A stretch of DNA of 64,000 bases. Origin: Artemisia argyi (Eukaryota; Streptophyta; Magnoliopsida; Asterales; Asteraceae). The position numbers and the translations under genes were made by a program. The DNA is taken from assembly GCA_030686995.1 (NCBI GenBank), contig CM060684.1, positions 13,997,897 to 14,061,896 of the forward strand. The letters are read 5' to 3'. Below are positions 1-10,185 of the stretch, piece after piece; position 1 is the first letter of the stretch; each line of letters starts with the position of its first letter. The notes below the pieces were generated by a model. It saw only the letters and a program-made list of their open reading frames with translations. It did no database searches and was not told the origin of the DNA.

Positions 1-869
1 TCGCATGAAGAAGTGATTTTGTTCACTTGACTTGAAGGCTTAGGAGCTTCGTAAGATTTCATGAGAAACTTAACTTGGTCCTCAAGTTCCATGATCCTAC
101 GGTCGGGAGTGCTAGAATCGTTCGAGGGCAAAGATATTGCCTTGACAGTTTTGTTCAAGTCACGGGGATCGTTCCAACTTTCGTTGTCATAGAGAGCAAG
201 ATCTTCTATGAGTTCCCATGATTGTTCAGCACTAAGATCACGTAGCTTACCACCGGCCGATTGGTCAGTGGCTCGCCTCGTGGAGATGTCGATATGGTCA
301 TAAAAAATTTGGACTTGGAGCCAAAGATCTATGCCATGATGAGGGACTTTTTGGAGTAAGTCCTTGAAACGAGTCCATGCTTCATAAAGAGATTCATTTT
401 GACGTTGTTGGAACATCAAGATGTCATTTCTAAGCTTAGTAGTTCTCCCCGGTGGGAAAAATTGAGCAAGGAAACGAGTGGTGAGATCATCCCATGTGGT
501 GATGGATCCCGCGGGTAAACGCTCAAGCCATTGACTAGCTTGATCCCGTAGAGAGAATTGGAATAGGCGTAAACGGGTGGTCTCTCTAGTTTCAACACCC
601 AGGTCTATGGAATCTACGATTTTGAGAAAGTCCTTAAGATGTTGGTTTGGATCTTCGGAACGAAGTCCATGGAATGCACATCCGCTTTGCACCAACCGGA
701 TGGTGTCGGATCGCAAGGGGGTCACATTGGCTCCGGTGAGCTCAATGGTGTTTCGGTAGCCTTGGTGGCTAGGTCGGGAATATTCTCCTAAGGTTCGGGG
801 CCTAAGGGGTTCTAATGGTGGGTTTTGTTGTGGTGGGATGACGGGTTCAAAGATGTTACCACCTTCCAT
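1..869 (-). CDS. gag polyprotein of element A, N-terminal part (runs off window)
   Basis: A minus-strand frame from the ATG at 869-867 stays open for about 290 codons to the window edge. It begins MEGGNIFEPVIPP, followed by the retrotransposon gag domain with SLRDQASQWLERLPAG and the FFPPGRTTKLR segment. It is nearly identical to residues 1-290 of the element B polyprotein. No stop was seen in the visible part. Role: structural protein of the virus-like particle that packages element RNA. Confidence 0.8.
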   Translation of the reverse strand, partial: MEGGNIFEPVIPPQQNPPLEPLRPRTLGEYSRPSHQGYRNTIELTGANVTPLRSDTIRLVQSGCAFHGLRSEDPNQHLKDFLKIVDSIDLGVETRETTRLRLFQFSLRDQASQWLERLPAGSITTWDDLTTRFLAQFFPPGRTTKLRNDILMFQQRQNESLYEAWTRFKDLLQKVPHHGIDLWLQVQIFYDHIDISTRRATDQSAGGKLRDLSAEQSWELIEDLALYDNESWNDPRDLNKTVKAISLPSNDSSTPDRRIMELEDQVKFLMKSYEAPKPSSQVNKITSSC

Positions 870-1015
870 GATGTCGGATGGTAAAGAGTTACGAACAAAG
901 GCACGAAGAAATAAGATAGACTAAAGAAAACCTAAAAATAAAAATAAAATCTTACTAGAAAGGAATCTAGCAAGTAGACCTAATAAAAAGAAATTCTAAC
1001 CTAGACAATAACTAT

Positions 1016-1033
1016 TCCCCGGCAACGGCGCCA
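1016..1033 (-). other. Primer-binding site of element A (tRNA-Asp type)
   Basis: On the minus strand it reads TGGCGCCGTTGCCGGGGA. These 18 nt are the complement of the 3' end of plant tRNA-Asp including CCA, as I recall the tRNA sequence. It lies 9 nt downstream of the LTR end. Compare element B, whose site has diverged. Confidence 0.75.
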
Positions 1034-1042
1034 AAAACTTGA

Positions 1043-2456
1043 TGCGTGGGAATCGCAACAGGCTTTACCTCTCGAGGGATCTCGAGAAGCTTACAACCCC
1101 CACCAGGCAGTGTACCTGATCGTTGTAGTATAGTATAGTGACAAGTACCGGGGGATTGATCGTTCAGCTTAGGAATAGTGTCGCTAGGATTAGAAAGCCT
1201 AAATACTAGTTCTAAAGGTGAGGGATGATTATTTTTGTGTTTTTATATTTTATGGAAAGCAAGTAAAAATCTCGGGTTTTGGAAGAGTGGGCGGAATTAG
1301 TTGCTAATCAACTAACCCAATACTAAGATGCAATCAAAATAAAATACTAGAAATGAAAGTAAACTAATGTATACTAAGGTTGTGAGCAGTAATTGGAGAA
1401 AATGTGTTTACTTAGATTTCACTACTCCCTAGATATCTTTTACACGTTAATTACTTGTTATAATTGCATGGATGACGGATCGTATTCCTTAATACCATTC
1501 ATGGGGTGGCACACATAACTCCCCAATTCTATGAGCTCTTATCTCCTCCTACACCATGCCCAGCACAACTATAGGGATTGTAAACAGTGGCTCATGCATT
1601 AAATACAACCAATAAAGACCTAGTGCGCGTTGGTTCATGTTTTTTAAGACGTTCAAGCATGTTACCAATTGGAGATCTGCCAGTTTTCTTAAGCCTAACA
1701 TATAAATCATTCATCCAAGACAAGAATAAACAAGTAATCAACACATAATCAACATCTAGGTTTCATTAGATCTAAGCAAACACAAAAGAGATCTAGCCTA
1801 GCATGATAGAATTAAGACAAGAACATGATATAGACAACCAACACATAGACATATTGATTGAATTAGAAGAACACTTATCTTGATTAATCATGCAAGGTAT
1901 CAAGGGGTTGGAACCCTTGAAAAACCTGTAAAGTTACACCAAAATCGTACTTAGGGTTTCTCCCAAAACTTCTCTTTTTAAATGTGAAAAATTAGAAAAC
2001 TATATATAGAAAAATAGGTTTGACGGCGTCAAGAGTAATCTTGTGACGCCGTCACCTCACCGCCAAAACTCTTCTCGGACTGCCTAGATCTACTTCTGAC
2101 GCCGTCAAGACTTATATGTTTCCAGGCCGTCACGACTCTTTCACTCTTGACGCCCTTCCTACGTGACACCGTCAAAACTTCTCTGGGTCGTCATGGATTT
2201 TCATGAAATTTGCTCTTGACGCCGTCAAGGTGTTGCTCTTGACGCCGTCACCTACTGTTCCCAGCATGGAAAATTGAGACTTTGGCGTTTTCTTCACTTT
2301 TATGCTCCAAAAACGTCCGAATTGCTTCCTTTTCCAGATTTCTCTCCCAAAGTACCTAAAATCACAAAAGGAACGATTTAGGGCAATATTTGATCAAATA
2401 AATTCGAATTCGGGCTTAAATGACCCCCTAAAAACGGATCATTTTTCGCCTCATCA
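1043..2456 (-). repeat. 5' LTR of element A (1414 bp)
   Basis: On the minus strand it begins TGATGAGG and ends CACGCA, giving TG...CA termini. It matches the LTRs at 5881-7289, 8618-10019 and 15160-16540. A TATA box (tatatatag on the sense strand) lies near 2002-2011. U3 carries a cluster of TGACGGCGTCA-type palindromes (about 2030-2250). Near the 3' end is the tRNA-Asp-5'-like segment (about 1112-1150), described as a finding. Confidence 0.9.
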
Positions 2457-3443
2457 ATGACCAACAAGATTGACAACTTGTTGAAAGCCCTCAACAACCA
2501 AGCGTTAACTACACCTAGGAAGGACACTAGGGACACCAATAATGGAATCCAAATTAAGGACCCCTCACCATCTAAACATGTCCACTTTGTCAATGTTGTC
2601 ACCATTAAGCCAATAGATAAGGAGATAGAAGAAAGTGACAAGGATGAAGTTGGAGTAGAAACCGAAACTAGGGATGAAAGTAGGGAAGTTGAGGTTAATA
2701 GGGGAGAGAAGTTAGAGGAAGTAGAGACTATAGAATAGTACTTTGATAAGTTGCCCACCAAGGAAGAACGGGAATACCATAAGGATTTATCCGATAGTCC
2801 CGAGAGACCATATATCCTTGGTACACCCCTTATCAAAATGGGAGACCCCTCTAACATTAACATACCATGCAATATCGGGCACATGCATATATGGAAAGCT
2901 TACATCGATCCTAGATCTCCCGTAAACATCATGACTAGGACTTATTACAATTGGGTGATGAAGAAACAACTTGATTTTAGGATGATGCCCAATAAGAATC
3001 TGATAAGTAATTTTGCAGGAAGAGTGAAGGGATTACATGTGATTATAGGCAATCTCACTTATGAGATCGATTTTATGATAGTAGAAGACACTCATCCGGT
3101 GATAGATGCTTGCCTAAGCCAAATAATATTTGGAAAACCATTTGTTGAGGCCACTAGGATGAGTTATGATCCGAATCTAGGGATAGTTAGATTTAAGGAA
3201 GAGAATGATTAGGTTGCCTACCAAATGCCCTACAAGATTGAGTAATACCACCTCCTCTCTAATTTAGAAAAGGAACACAAGCAAGCGGCTTATTATAGGA
3301 ATGATGAGGATAGACGTAGAGGAGTAGAGTATGTGAAGAATAGGATGCTTGGTTTCTATAAAGAATGCATGCAACTAGGTCCGGAATACAAAACTAGTTT
3401 AGAAGACGACCTAGAGAGTGAAACCAACGATGAGGTCACGTAG
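2457..3443 (+). pseudogene. gag-protease C-terminal fragment of element C, broken by stops
   Basis: One reading frame runs from 2457 to the TAG at 3441-3443, interrupted by TAG at 2736, TAG at 3210 and TAA at 3240. The first ~20 codons match the region of B around 11436 (MTxxIDxLLKxLN). The rest differs from B and is a second type of retropepsin-like region (AYIDPRSPVNIMTRTYYNW, then FMIVED and FGKPFVE). The tail (EYVKNRMLGFYKECMQLGPE) is typical of the same plant retroelement polyproteins. The stops probably replaced Glu or Gln codons. Nonfunctional as it stands. Confidence 0.75.
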
Positions 3444-5880
3444 TAACCCATGACCTTGAGTCTAGCTACAAGACTCGTAAATAAAGAAAAGCGCTTCTTG
3501 GGAGGCAACCCATGCTTTGTGTGATTTTATTTTGTTTGTTTGTTTGTTATTTGCTTCCGTATGCATGCTTTATTTTTATTGTTGGTAGATCATGTTTCTA
3601 AACTAAATAGTGGAAATACTTTACTTTGCTGTTTTGGCCTAGTCTTAACTCCACCTAAAAGTATTTTTGCAAAAGATAAGTGTAAGGGGAAACCCCAAAT
3701 ATGTTTTTAAGAAACAAACCGATCATGTTTCTCCACAATATTAAGTGAACATGTATATTCGTATTTGTTAGAGTCAAATGCTTATATTGAGTCATAATGA
3801 AGTTTTGTAGGATTTTCCAGGAAGTAGGACCAAGTTTTTCCAGAAATTTTCCGGAAACTTAACACAAGAATTTCTGCAGGTCACTTCTGACGGCGTCACG
3901 AGATTACTCTTGACGGCGTCACGTGTAAAAAAACCTGGAAATTTTACCAGTTTTGTTTTTCTAACGGATTCTTAAGGTTTTTGTTGAATTATTAAGTTTT
4001 ATAATCTCCAGGAAATCTGCAAACTTCATTCCACAAGCATTATATCTTACTTTGTTTGTTTTCTCAGGATTTACAGGTTAGTTATGAAAAGAAGATGATT
4101 TATATTCTGGAAGGGAAGCTTTGATTGTTCATTTTCTTGGAGGAAGATTTAACCTGGCCACCTTATTACCCATACCGAGCGAATCAGGGGAGTATTTGAT
4201 TTCATTCTTTTTACTTTTTCACTTTTACATTCTTTACTTGAACATTGGGGACAATGTTCATCTTAAGTGTAAGGGAAGGGTAAAACGATGATACCTTACA
4301 TGTACACTTTCGCTTGAGTTTGTTTTGTTTAATGGTAGATGTGTAATAAAACTATGAGAAATACTTGTTAGTGCAATTTTAGCGCCAAATTTAAAATTTT
4401 TTACAACATTTAGGAGTGAAACTTTAGCCATAGCAAGCGTCTCATGGATAGGAGATTGTATGACTAGCACATAACCGTACTATTCAGAAAAATTTTCCAC
4501 CCAAATATGTGAGGTTCGCCTTTATATTTGATAGGAAAAGCATTTACTATTAGTGCTTATGAGTGTACCGGTAGCATTTAGATTCTAGAACTTGCGTTAG
4601 TGATGCATCCCGAGACCGCTAGTGAGACTACATTCGTGTAGTAGGATTTACTACATGATAAGAGGCATTAGGATCACCCTTGTGTTAAACCCGTATTATA
4701 ATTACTTGACCATTTAAGTCATATTACTTGGCTAGTTAAGTCAACTAATTTTTCCCACACCTTAGCGTTGTACTCATTTTTAGTACACGATACCCCTAGT
4801 ACACCCCTCCTTTCCTATATTTTCGTTTCTAACTTTAAGCATCTTACTTAAAGAAAGAATTTGTTACACCCCACTTAAATGTACAACCAAATCGCCTTAG
4901 CCTTCCGTGCATGCACTCATCTTTAGTGCATTATTGTTATTTGTTAAACCCTAAGTTAACTATCTAATTGATTACACGATTGCTAAGTCGAGTCATATCT
5001 TTGTACATATTGTTATGGGACGATTGGGTCTCATGGGTAAAGTACTAATTTTATGGAGTAATGGGGAAGAACATCATATATTACCCCCATATGTACGTTA
5101 ATCTTAAAAGTACTCCAAGTGTTTTGATTTTCTTAATTCGAGTCATTAGTTTAGTTTATTGTAAAGTATGTAAAAATTCAAGTGTAAGGGGAATTTTCAT
5201 TCCCTATGATGTATTATTTTAGATGGTAGGGTAAGAGTGTATGCAAAAAAAAAATAATAAAAAAAATAAAAAAATAAAAAAAAAATCAAGAAAAAGAAAA
5301 GAAAAAATAGAAAAAGAAAAGAGAAAAAACATACGGACTACCATCCCTTTTCATTCTATGTTCATTTTATGTTTTTGTTATTTTTCATTTATTAGCTTAA
5401 GTCGAGTCTAGTCTTGGCTTAGCAACGCCACATTGTACATGTAATTAACCAAGATTGTTAACTCGCCACCAGTAAAGACTGCCTTTTTCCAACAAAACCG
5501 TGTATTTCATATCCCTACACCTAACGTTAGAACCCTTTAAAAGACCTCTTTGATAGTTTATCCTAGGTGCTTACGTCATGTGGTGGAGGTTTGATCCTTT
5601 CCCAAGCCTATGGTAATCTATTTTGCTATGACAGGTAGTGAGAGATATCTTCCATTTCCATATTATAATTTATACTTTGTTACACCCGAGAGATGTGAGT
5701 ATCTAAACACTATTTGTGAGGTGCTAGTATATGACCTCCGTGCTTGTCTTTGGTCTTTAGTGGAACGATTATTTGTTGTAATTACCTTTATATTGATGTT
5801 AAATGACCCCTAACTTGTATTTTGACTAGAATAAAAGCGCATTTGCTTGAGAACAAGCAAATCTCAAGTGTAAGGGTATA
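3444..5880 (+). other. Noncoding 3' internal region of element C
   Basis: No supported gene. It is collinear with and nearly identical to 12718-15159 in element B. It contains two TGACGGCGTCA palindromes (about 3887-3925), an A-rich low-complexity stretch (about 5246-5330), and, just before the LTR, the stretch caagtgtaagggtata, which occupies the polypurine-tract position. Such long noncoding regions downstream of gag are usual in nonautonomous gypsy relatives. Confidence 0.7.
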
Positions 5881-7289
5881 TGATGAGGCGAAAAATGAAC
5901 CACTTTTAGGGGGTCATTTAAGCCCGGAATTGAATTTATTTGATCAAATATTGCCCTAAATCGTTTCTTTTGTGATTTTAGGTACTTTGGGAGAGAAATC
6001 TGGAAAAGGAAGCAATTCGGACGTTTTTGGAGCATAAAAGTGAAGAAAACGCCAAAGTCTTAATTTTCCTTGCTGGGAACAGTAGGTGACGGCGTCAAGA
6101 GCAACACTCTGACGGCGTCAAGAGTAAATTGCATGACGGCCCAGTGCAAACATGAAGGCGTCACAAGTAGAGCGTCAAGAGTAAAACACGTGACGGCCTG
6201 GAAGGACCTAACACATGACGACGTCAGATGTAGATTTAGGCAGTCCGAATATTATTCTGGCGGCGAGATAACGGCGTCACCTATTTGGTCTTGACGCCGT
6301 CAGCCTCAATTTCCTATATATAGTTTTCTAATTTTCATTCATAAGAAAAGAGAGAAGTTTGGAGAAACCTAAGGCCGAACCTATTACGAATTTTACAGGG
6401 TTTTCAAGGGTTTTCAGCCCTTGAACCCTTTCATGTGTAATTGAGATAAGTGTTCTTCTAATTCAATCAATATGTCTATGTGTTGGTTGTCTATATCATG
6501 TTCTTGTCTTAATTCCATCATGCTAGGCTAGATCTATCTTGTGTTTGCTTAGATCTAATGAAACCTAGATGTTGATTATGTGTTGATTACTTGTTTATGG
6601 TTGTATTGGATGAATGATTTCGATGTTAGGCTTAAGAAAATTGGCAGATCTCCAAATGGTAACATGCTTGAACGTCTTAGGAAACATGAACTGACGTGCA
6701 CTAGGTTTTATTGGTTGTATTTAATGCATGAGTAAATTCTAGTGATCCCATGTTAGGAGCTTTTTAGCCGGCTCAACATAGGAGTGAAGTAGGCACTCAT
6801 AGGATTGGGGAATTAAGTGCGTCACCCCATGAATGGTATTAAGGAATACAATCCGTCATCCACGCAACTATAGCAAGTAATTAACGTGTAAAAGATATCT
6901 AGGGAGTAGTGAAATCTAAGTAAACACAATTTCTCCACTTATTGCTCACAACCTTAGTTAATTTAGTTTTATTTTCATTTCTAGTATTTTATTTTGATTG
7001 CATCTTTAGTATTGAGTTAGTTGACTAGCAACTAATTCCGCCCAAATCCTTAAAACCCCGAGATATTTACTTGCTTTCTAAAAAATATAAAAATACAAAA
7101 ATAATCATCCCTCATCTCTAGAACTAGTATTTAGGTTTTCTAATCCTAACGACATTATTCCTAGCTGAACGATCAATCCACCGGTACTTGTCACTATACT
7201 ATACTACAACGATCAGGTACACTGCCTGGTGGGGGTTGTAAGCTTCTCAAGATCCCTTGAGAGGTAAAGCCTGGTGCAATCCCTACGCA
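5881..7289 (+). repeat. 3' LTR of element C (1409 bp)
   Basis: Starts TGATGAGGCG and ends CTACGCA. It is homologous to the other three LTRs of the family but more diverged, including in the palindrome cluster (6085-6300). A TATA box (tatatatag) is at about 6315-6323. The tRNA-Asp-5'-complementary segment is kept at about 7189-7215. Confidence 0.9.
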
Positions 7290-7854
7290 TCATCTAGCGG
7301 ATTTTTTCACATTTTACTATCTAGTACCCCCGTTTTTAGCCAAAATATCAAAAATTTTAAATTTTTTTTTCACTTGTGCTTCAAAATTTTTGTGGTTATC
7401 AGTCCGCCATGTCTAAACGACAAAAGGGATTGGCAAATCCAGGAGCAAACGGCTCTTGGTAAAGATATATCAAATCCGTTTATGGCTTGCAATTTGCCCA
7501 AAATTGTATGGTACCTCAACTCGCCATATCCTAAAAAGCGAATGAGTTGGCTAGCCCGCAAGATTATGGCTTGTGGTAAAGGCAGTGGAAAAACCATAAT
7601 TGGTAATCAGCTCACCAAGATGTTGACTTTGTCCATCAAGAGTTGGCTAGTCCAGAAACAAACGGCTTTTGGTAAAGACTAATCAAATCCGTTGACAGCT
7701 GGTGGTTTGCTCAAAATCGCATGGTTATCAGGTGTACCACAGTTCTTACATTTGGCTACTACAGAAGTGATGGATTTTGGTAAAGAGTTTAAAATCCATC
7801 AAGTTTTCAAAACAGTTTATTGCTAGGGACTAGCAATATTTTAGTGTGGGGGAT
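7290..7854 (+). mobile_element. 3' internal end of older LTR element D
   Basis: Noncoding DNA between element C and the LTR of element D. It has imperfect repeats such as caaacggctcttggtaaaga and caaacggcttttggtaaaga (near 7448 and 7660). It ends in a purine tract (agtgtgggggat, 7842-7854) directly before an LTR start, the usual place of a polypurine tract. A short frame (7257-7682) is not convincing as a gene. Confidence 0.5.
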
Positions 7855-8612
7855 TGATGAGTGCTCAAACACTCATCATTTTTGGTCAAATCTGAATTGC
7901 AAAACATACAAAAACACTCAAAAATGCATCAAATTACTAAAAATATTTCAAAATTGTGTTTTATATGTTTTAGATGCAAAATGAGTAAAAACAGATGAAA
8001 AACGTACAAAGTTTGCAAAATTGGCAGTTTCAGTCCCCCAACTTTCAAAAATTGGCAAAAATAGTCCCTGAGCACTTATTTGGAAAGAAAAGTCACCAAA
8101 GGTCCTTTTGAAATCACAAGTTGTCATATTTAGTCCTTTGGTGAAAAATTGGAAAAGTTTTGGAAAATTACAAAATTAGTCCCTGGAGATTCAAACTTTG
8201 GCAGATTTGGTCCCTGGTGGGATATTTTTGAATGAAAAATCAATTTTGGTCCTTGGGAAGTCACAAAAGTCATTTTTGGTCCTTGGGTAAAATGTTTGTG
8301 GAAATTACATGTTTGGTCCCTGTACTTTGCAAACTTGTCAAAATTGGTCCCCGGGTATTTTAAAATGAAAAATTATCATCATGGGTCCTTAGATAATTCA
8401 AATATGGCAATTTCAACCCTTGGAGCAATATTTTGGAAAGTGGCAGGTTCAGCCCCTCATGTTTCAGCCATTTACACTTATGGTCCTTGTAATTATAACA
8501 AACCAAATTGACCCTTTTATTTATTACTACCCAAACCAAACCCAAAACCAAAACAAAACCTGATCCAAACAAACTAAACCCCCCAAGCCCAAAATATAAA
8601 CCGGCCCACTCC
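7855..8612 (+). repeat. LTR of element D, left piece (split by element B)
   Basis: Begins TGATGAGTGCTC right after a purine tract. It contains a run of degenerate units around the core TTGGTCCCTGG (8035-8500). It is interrupted at 8613-8617 (ctaac) by element B and resumes at 16546. The opening TGATGAGTG with nearby CACTCATCA forms a short inverted repeat. Confidence 0.5.
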
Positions 8613-8617
8613 CTAAC
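8613..8617. repeat. Target-site duplication of element B, left copy
   Basis: The five bases ctaac directly before TGATGAGG are repeated at 16541-16545 directly after CACGCA. This supports a complete insertion of B. Confidence 0.85.
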
Positions 8618-10019
8618 TGATGAGGCAAAAAATGATCTGTTTTTAGGGGGTCATTTAAGCCCGAATTCGAATTTATTTGATCAAATATTGCCCTAAATCG
8701 TTCCTTTTGTGATTTTAGGTACTTTGGGAGTGAAATCTGGAAAAGGAAGCAATTCGGACATTTTTGGAGCATAAAAGTGAAGAAAACGCCAAAGTCTTAA
8801 TTTTCCATGCTGGGAACAGTAGGTGACGGCGTCAAGAGTAATTTCCTGATGGCGTCAAGAGCAAAATTCCATGACGGTCCAGAAGAGATTTGACGGCGTC
8901 ATGAAGGTAGGGCGTCAAGAGTAAAAGTCATGACGGCCTGGAAATGATTAATACTTGACGGCGTCAAATGTAGATCTAGGCAGTCCGAGATTAGTTTTGG
9001 CGGCGAGGTGACGGCGTCACCTAATTGGTCTTGACGCCGTCAGACCCCTTTTCCTATATATAGTTTTCTAATTTTTCACATTAAAGCAGAGAAGTTTTGG
9101 GAGAAACCCTAAGTACGATTTTGGTGTAACTTTACAGGTTTTTCAAGGGTTCCAACCCCTTGATACCTTGCATGTGTAATCAAGATAAGTGTTCTTTTAA
9201 TTCAATCAATATGTCTATGTGTTGGTTGTCTATATCTTGTTCTTATCTTAATTCCATCATGCTAGGCTAGATCTATCTTGTGTTTGCTTAGATCTAATGA
9301 AACCTAGATGTTGATTATGTGTTGATTACTTGTTTATTCTTGTCTTGGATGAATGATTTATATGTTAGGCTTAAGAAAACTGGCAGATCTCCAATTGGTA
9401 ACATGCTTGAACGTCTTAAGAAACATGAACCGACGCGCACTAGGTCTTTATTGGTTGTATTTAATGCATGAGCCACTGTTTACAATCCCTATAGTTGTGC
9501 TGGGCATGGTGTAGGAGGAGATAAGAGCTCATAGAATTGGGGAGTTAAGTGTGCCACCCCATGAATGGTATTAAGGAATACGATCCGTCATCCATGCAAT
9601 TATAACAAGTAATTAACGTGTAAAAGATGTCTAGGGAGTAGTGAAATCTAAGTAAACACATTTTCTCCAATTACTGCTCACAACTTTAGTATAAATTAGT
9701 TTATTTTCATTTCTAGTATTTTATTTTGATTGCATCTTAGTATTGGGTTAGTTGATTAGCAACTAATTCCGCCCGAATCCTTCAACCCCGAGATTTTAAA
9801 TTGCTTTCTAAAAAATATAAAAACACAAAAATAATCTTGCCTCACCTTTAGAACTAGTATTTAGGTTTTCTAATCCTAGCGACACTATTCCTAGCTGAAC
9901 GATCAATCCCCCGGTACTTGTCACTATACTATACTACAACGATCAGGTACACTGCCTGGTGGGGGTTGTAAGCTTCTCAAGATCCTTTGAGAGGTAAAGC
10001 CTGGTGCGATTCCCACGCA
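8618..10019 (+). repeat. 5' LTR of element B (1402 bp)
   Basis: TG...CA termini (TGATGAGG / CACGCA). The U3 palindrome cluster is at 8824-9042 and the TATA box at 9054-9063. The tRNA-Asp-5'-complementary segment is at about 9915-9945. It differs from the 3' LTR by 21 bp in the palindrome cluster plus scattered substitutions. Confidence 0.93.
9054..9063 (+). promoter_or_regulatory. TATA box of element B LTR promoter
   Basis: The sequence ctatatatag follows the TGACG palindrome cluster and lies in a conserved position in all four family LTRs (15575-15584 in the 3' LTR). The expected transcript start is about 30 bp downstream, which would put the palindromes in U3 as upstream promoter elements. 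Confidence 0.6.
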
Positions 10020-10028
10020 TCAAGTTTT

Positions 10029-10047
10029 TGGCGCCGCAACCCGGGGA
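10029..10047 (+). other. Primer-binding site of element B (diverged tRNA-Asp type)
   Basis: Reads TGGCGCCGCAACCCGGGGA, nine bases after the LTR end. Element A has the exact tRNA-Asp complement TGGCGCCGTTGCCGGGGA here. B keeps the first 8 nt but differs in the middle and is 1 nt longer, so priming by tRNA-Asp would be weakened. Confidence 0.65.
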
Positions 10048-10185
10048 ATAGTTATTGTCTAGGTTAAAAATTCTTTTTATTAGGTCTATTTGCTAGATTC
10101 CTTTCTAGTAAGATTTTATTTTTATTTTTAGGTTTTCTTTAGTCTATCTATTTCTTTGTGCCTTTGTTCGTAACCACCCAACATC

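Larger units (their letters stand above)
1..2456 (-). mobile_element. LTR retrotransposon A, 5' part (LTR, primer site, gag start)
   Basis: Minus-strand Ty3/gypsy-type element truncated by the window's left edge. Reading on the minus strand, it has an LTR (2456 to 1043), a tRNA-Asp-type primer-binding site (1033 to 1016), a leader, and a gag frame starting at 869 that stays open to position 1. It is closely similar to element B (8618-16540) along its whole visible length. It abuts the gag region of element C exactly at its LTR edge (2456/2457), which suggests A inserted into C. The other end lies outside the window, so its target-site duplication cannot be checked. Confidence 0.85.
2457..7289 (+). 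mobile_element. LTR retrotransposon C, 3' part
   Basis: Plus-strand relative of element B that has lost its 5' LTR and first part of gag at the junction with element A. It keeps the C-terminal gag-protease region (2457-3443, three in-frame stops), a noncoding 3' region nearly identical to that of B (3444-5880), and a 3' LTR (5881-7289). The five bases after its LTR are tcatc; the matching left copy would lie outside the window. Confidence 0.85.

Noticed and set aside
5246..5330. A-rich stretch as a possible poly(A) tail or retroposed end
   Set aside because: It is interrupted, lies inside the retroelement 3' region and has a homologous shorter counterpart at 14571-14608.
7257..7682. 141-aa open frame at the edge of element C
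   Set aside because: It spans an LTR boundary and repeat units; no domain and no sensible start.
8035..8500. Regularly spaced repeats resembling a CRISPR array
   Set aside because: Units are degenerate, spacing varies and the sequence lies in a plant LTR.
9915..9945. A tRNA-Asp gene in the LTRs
   Set aside because: Only the 5' third of the tRNA is matched, with a 5-nt duplication; no anticodon arm, T arm or acceptor complement follows, so it is not a tRNA gene.
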